Notes under the pieces: model-generated
Database searches by the model: none
What the model was told of the DNA's origin: nothing
Seen by the model: only the letters and a program-made list of their open reading frames with translations
NCBI RefSeq assembly: GCF_014648255.1
Contig: NZ_BMQT01000002.1
Location: forward strand, 434,001 to 498,000
Direction: 5' to 3'
Length of the DNA stretch: 64,000 nt
Origin: Nocardioides albus
GTDB lineage: Bacteria; Actinomycetota; Actinomycetes; Propionibacteriales; Nocardioidaceae
Program-made: the position numbers and the translations under genes
In this document: piece by piece, positions 61,971 to 64,000 of the stretch
Numbering within the stretch: the first letter of the stretch is position 1
How the letters are laid out: each line of letters opens with the position of its first letter

Positions 61971-63134
61971 TCAAGGGTTGGTCTGCGCAGTCAGGGCGCG
62001 ACGCAGTCGGGCCATCGGGCCGGGGCTGTTGATGCCGACCGCGCCCACTGCGGCGCCGCGGCGCCGGTAGAGGACGAAGCCGTCGCCGTGGTCCTCTTCA
62101 CCGGCAGCGGTGGTCTCCCCGACGACCTGGATCCGGTGACCGTGCCAGCTGGACCAGGCGAACGGGACGGCGGCGAAGACCTCGGTTGCGCCACCGGCGT
62201 CGGCTCCGGCGGCGTTGGCGCCGGCGACCCGGCCCTGCTCGCCGGCGGCGGTCCAGTGCTCACTGCGTACGCCGTCGACACAGGCGATGTCGCCCGCGGC
62301 CCAGACGCCGGGAGCGCTCGTGGCGAGGCGACTGTCGCAGAGGACGCCGCCGGAGCGAGCGTCCAGCTCGACGCCGCTGTCGCGGAGCCACGCGGTGGCC
62401 GGGCGTGCGCCGATGCCCAGGACCACCGCATCGGCGGCCAGGGTCTCGCCGGTGCTCAGCTCGACCTTGTCGACGCCGACGTCGGTCGAGCGGACGCCGG
62501 ACACGGTCGTCGCGGTGAGCAGCCTGACCCCCGCGTCGGCGTGGAGCTGCATCAGTCGTACGGCGGCGGCCGGCCCGACCGCACGCTCGAGGGGTCGCTC
62601 GCTCGCCTCGACGATGGTGACGCCGATGCCGCGGGCCCGTGCGGCCGAGGCGATCTCGGAGCCGATGAACCCGGCGCCGACGATCACGACCTCTCGCGAG
62701 CGGGCCATGGCTTCACGTACTGCGAGCGCGTCGTCGTAGCGCCGGAGCACATGCACCCCGCGGACGCCGGACAGCTCCGGCACGGTCGTGGCGGCGCTGC
62801 CGGTGGCGATGATCAGCGCGTCGTAGCCGAGCTCTCCGGAGGTGGTGGTCACCATCCGGCGCTCGGTGTCGAGGGCCTCGGCCCGCACGCCTGGCAGGTG
62901 GCGTACCTGCAGCGTCTCGAGCACCTCTTCGGACCGGAGTGCAGGTACGGGCGGGGGCTCGTCGGCGGCCAGCACCGCCTTCGACAGCGGCGGCCGGTCG
63001 TAGGGAGCGTGCGGCTCGTCGCCGACGATCGTGATCCGCCCGGCCCAGCCGGCGGCGCGAGCTCCCTCGACGGCGCGAAGCCCGGCCAGGCCGGCGCCGA
63101 CGACGAGGAGGTGGCGGTCGTGGGGAGTTGACAT
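61971..63134 (-). CDS. Rubredoxin/ferredoxin NAD(P)H reductase (AlkT-like)
   Basis: The 387-residue flavoprotein has the FAD motif LLVVGAGLAGLRAVEGAR, the NAD(P) motif VVIVGAGFIGSEIASAARARG and the second FAD segment PGVWAAGDIACVD. It passes electrons from NAD(P)H to rubredoxin or ferredoxin. I chose the ATG at 63134 (MSTPHDRHLLVVGAG). It follows the ferredoxin gene by 28 bp in the alkane hydroxylase operon and completes the electron chain to AlkB. Confidence 0.93.
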   Translation of the reverse strand: MSTPHDRHLLVVGAGLAGLRAVEGARAAGWAGRITIVGDEPHAPYDRPPLSKAVLAADEPPPVPALRSEEVLETLQVRHLPGVRAEALDTERRMVTTTSGELGYDALIIATGSAATTVPELSGVRGVHVLRRYDDALAVREAMARSREVVIVGAGFIGSEIASAARARGIGVTIVEASERPLERAVGPAAAVRLMQLHADAGVRLLTATTVSGVRSTDVGVDKVELSTGETLAADAVVLGIGARPATAWLRDSGVELDARSGGVLCDSRLATSAPGVWAAGDIACVDGVRSEHWTAAGEQGRVAGANAAGADAGGATEVFAAVPFAWSSWHGHRIQVVGETTAAGEEDHGDGFVLYRRRGAAVGAVGINSPGPMARLRRALTAQTNP

Positions 63135-63162
63135 GGGTTCGGTTCCGTCTCGATGGGCGCGC

Positions 63163-63357
63163 TCAGCCGAGGAGGCGGAGCGCGGAGACCGGGCAGGAGT
63201 CGATCGCGGCTTTGACGTAGCCGCGGTCCGGGTCGGGCACCTCGTCGGCGAGGACCTCGACGAGGCCGTCGTCGCCGACCTGGAAGTAGTCGTCGGCCTG
63301 CGCCTCGCACATGCCGATGCCCTCGCACACGGTCTTGTCAGCTTCGATCGCACTCAC
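63163..63357 (-). CDS. Small 3Fe-4S-type ferredoxin
   Basis: The 64-residue protein has the actinobacterial ferredoxin pattern: VCEGIGMCEAQADDYF near the N-terminus and DSCPVSALRL near the C-terminus, giving three cluster Cys. These typically serve cytochrome P450s; here the neighbours are AlkB and a reductase. It starts at GTG (63357) behind AAGGAG, with a GTGA overlap to the AlkB-rubredoxin stop. It gives the operon two carriers, rubredoxin (fused) and this ferredoxin. Confidence 0.9.
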   Translation of the reverse strand: MSAIEADKTVCEGIGMCEAQADDYFQVGDDGLVEVLADEVPDPDRGYVKAAIDSCPVSALRLLG

Positions 63358-64000
63358 AGCATTGACTCCTTCAGCGGAATGAAGTCGACCTTCTCGCGCA
63401 CGCCGCAGTCGGGGCAGCACCAGTCGTCGGGGATGTCGCGCCAGGCCGTGCCCGCGGCGAAGCCCTCGAGCTCGTTGCCGGCCGCGACCTCGTACACGTA
63501 GCCGCAGCCGGGGCACCGACCCGCGGCGACCTCGTCGTCGAAGCTCTGCCGGGTCACGTCCTCGACCTCATCGAGAGTCGGCTCGGCAGCAGGCGGCGGG
63601 AACGCGCCCAGCAGCTTGTCGAGCCGTCCCGGACGTACGTTGGCCAGCCGGACGTCACCGTCGAAGTGCGCGACGACCCGCTTGTCCATCACCCGGCGCC
63701 ACAGCGGCGGGACCAGAGCCAGCACGATCATCCCGGCGTAGCCGGTCGGCAGGGCCGGGGACTCCCGGTAGTCACGCAGGGTCTGGTAGCGCCTCGTCGG
63801 GTTGGCGTGGTGGTCGCTGTGGCGCTGCAGGTGGTAGAGGAGCACGTTGGTGGCGATGTTGTTGGAGTTCCACGAGTGCATCGGCAGCACGCGCTCGTAG
63901 CGCCCGGACGTGGTCTTCTGGCGCAGCATCCCGTAGTGCTCCAGGTAGTTGACGACCTCCAGCAGGGAGAAGCCGATGACCGCCTGGAGGACGAGGTAGG
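63354..64000 (-). CDS. alkB: Alkane 1-monooxygenase fused to rubredoxin (N-terminus outside the window)
   Basis: About 215 residues are visible. They contain the AlkB motif NYLEHYGM, the third His box LQRHSDHHANPTRRYQTL and the last membrane helix, followed by a linker and a C-terminal rubredoxin domain with CPGCGYVY and CPDCG, which bind one iron. The enzyme hydroxylates the end carbon of medium to long alkanes. Fusion to rubredoxin is a known actinobacterial trait linked to broad alkane range. It leads the operon with ferredoxin and reductase. Confidence 0.95.
   Translation of the reverse strand, partial: YLVLQAVIGFSLLEVVNYLEHYGMLRQKTTSGRYERVLPMHSWNSNNIATNVLLYHLQRHSDHHANPTRRYQTLRDYRESPALPTGYAGMIVLALVPPLWRRVMDKRVVAHFDGDVRLANVRPGRLDKLLGAFPPPAAEPTLDEVEDVTRQSFDDEVAAGRCPGCGYVYEVAAGNELEGFAAGTAWRDIPDDWCCPDCGVREKVDFIPLKESML

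Overview
The window is 64 kb of very GC-rich DNA (codon third positions almost all G or C). It looks like a chromosomal segment of an actinobacterium, most likely Nocardioidaceae (Nocardioides-like). The pointers are frequent cgtacg-type words, GTG starts and 4-bp ATGA/GTGA overlaps, two DUF222/HNH (13E12-type) genes, an AlkB-rubredoxin fusion, ECF41 sigma factor and NhaA-DsbA fusion. No rRNA, tRNA, CRISPR or prophage was seen. The genus is an inference; the class is well supported.

Region by region. (1) 1-3.4 kb: a VanZ-like protein and a FemAB-type ligase, divergent from an OmpR-type response regulator and its histidine kinase. (2) 3.4-10.4 kb: an AsnC regulator divergent from 4-hydroxyphenylpyruvate dioxygenase, then a shikimate/quinate module (dehydroshikimate dehydratase fused to an HPPD-like domain, TetR regulator, shikimate dehydrogenase, MHS-type transporter) tied together by two matching operators. 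(3) 10.5-14 kb: an ECF41 sigma factor, an RCC1-repeat protein and an oxidoreductase-DoxX operon; sigma gene and operon carry matching ECF41-type promoters. (4) 14-20.3 kb: choline uptake and oxidation to glycine betaine (BetI-like regulator, BetB, BetA, BetT). (5) 20.3-23.7 kb: a Uma2 protein, then a DUF222/HNH gene bracketed by inverted structured repeats, and a small CxxC protein. (6) 23.8-31.4 kb: homogentisate dioxygenase, fumarylacetoacetase and a thioesterase, completing the tyrosine route started by the distant HPPD; then an acyl-CoA ligase, saccharopine-reductase-like and SDR operon under a TetR regulator. (7) 31.4-45.7 kb: a large cluster read here as D-amino-acid or D-peptide salvage: N-acyl-D-amino acid deacylase-like amidohydrolase, two beta-lactamase-fold serine hydrolases (one frameshifted), a dipeptide ABC importer, M20 peptidase, GNAT, N-succinylamino acid racemase-type enolase and PucR regulator. 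(8) 45.7-54.4 kb: small membrane proteins, an EamA exporter, DoxX, an unknown membrane protein, a second DUF222/HNH gene with the same upstream repeat, NhaA-DsbA and a secreted beta-propeller-like protein. (9) 54.4-57.8 kb: TetR, VOC, imine-reductase-like and rhodanese genes. (10) 57.8-64 kb: an FCD regulator-creatininase-esterase-AbgT operon, then an alkane hydroxylase operon (AlkB-rubredoxin, ferredoxin, reductase) running off the right edge.

The least explained structure is the pair of DUF222/HNH units. The gene at 21557-22819 sits inside nested inverted repeats: an outer REP-like end, a core hairpin of about 93 bp, and an inner flank. The same core and flank lie upstream of the paralogue at 49176-50450. 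This has the geometry of a mobile or homing-type unit, and the conserved hairpins could be DNA ends or a non-coding RNA.
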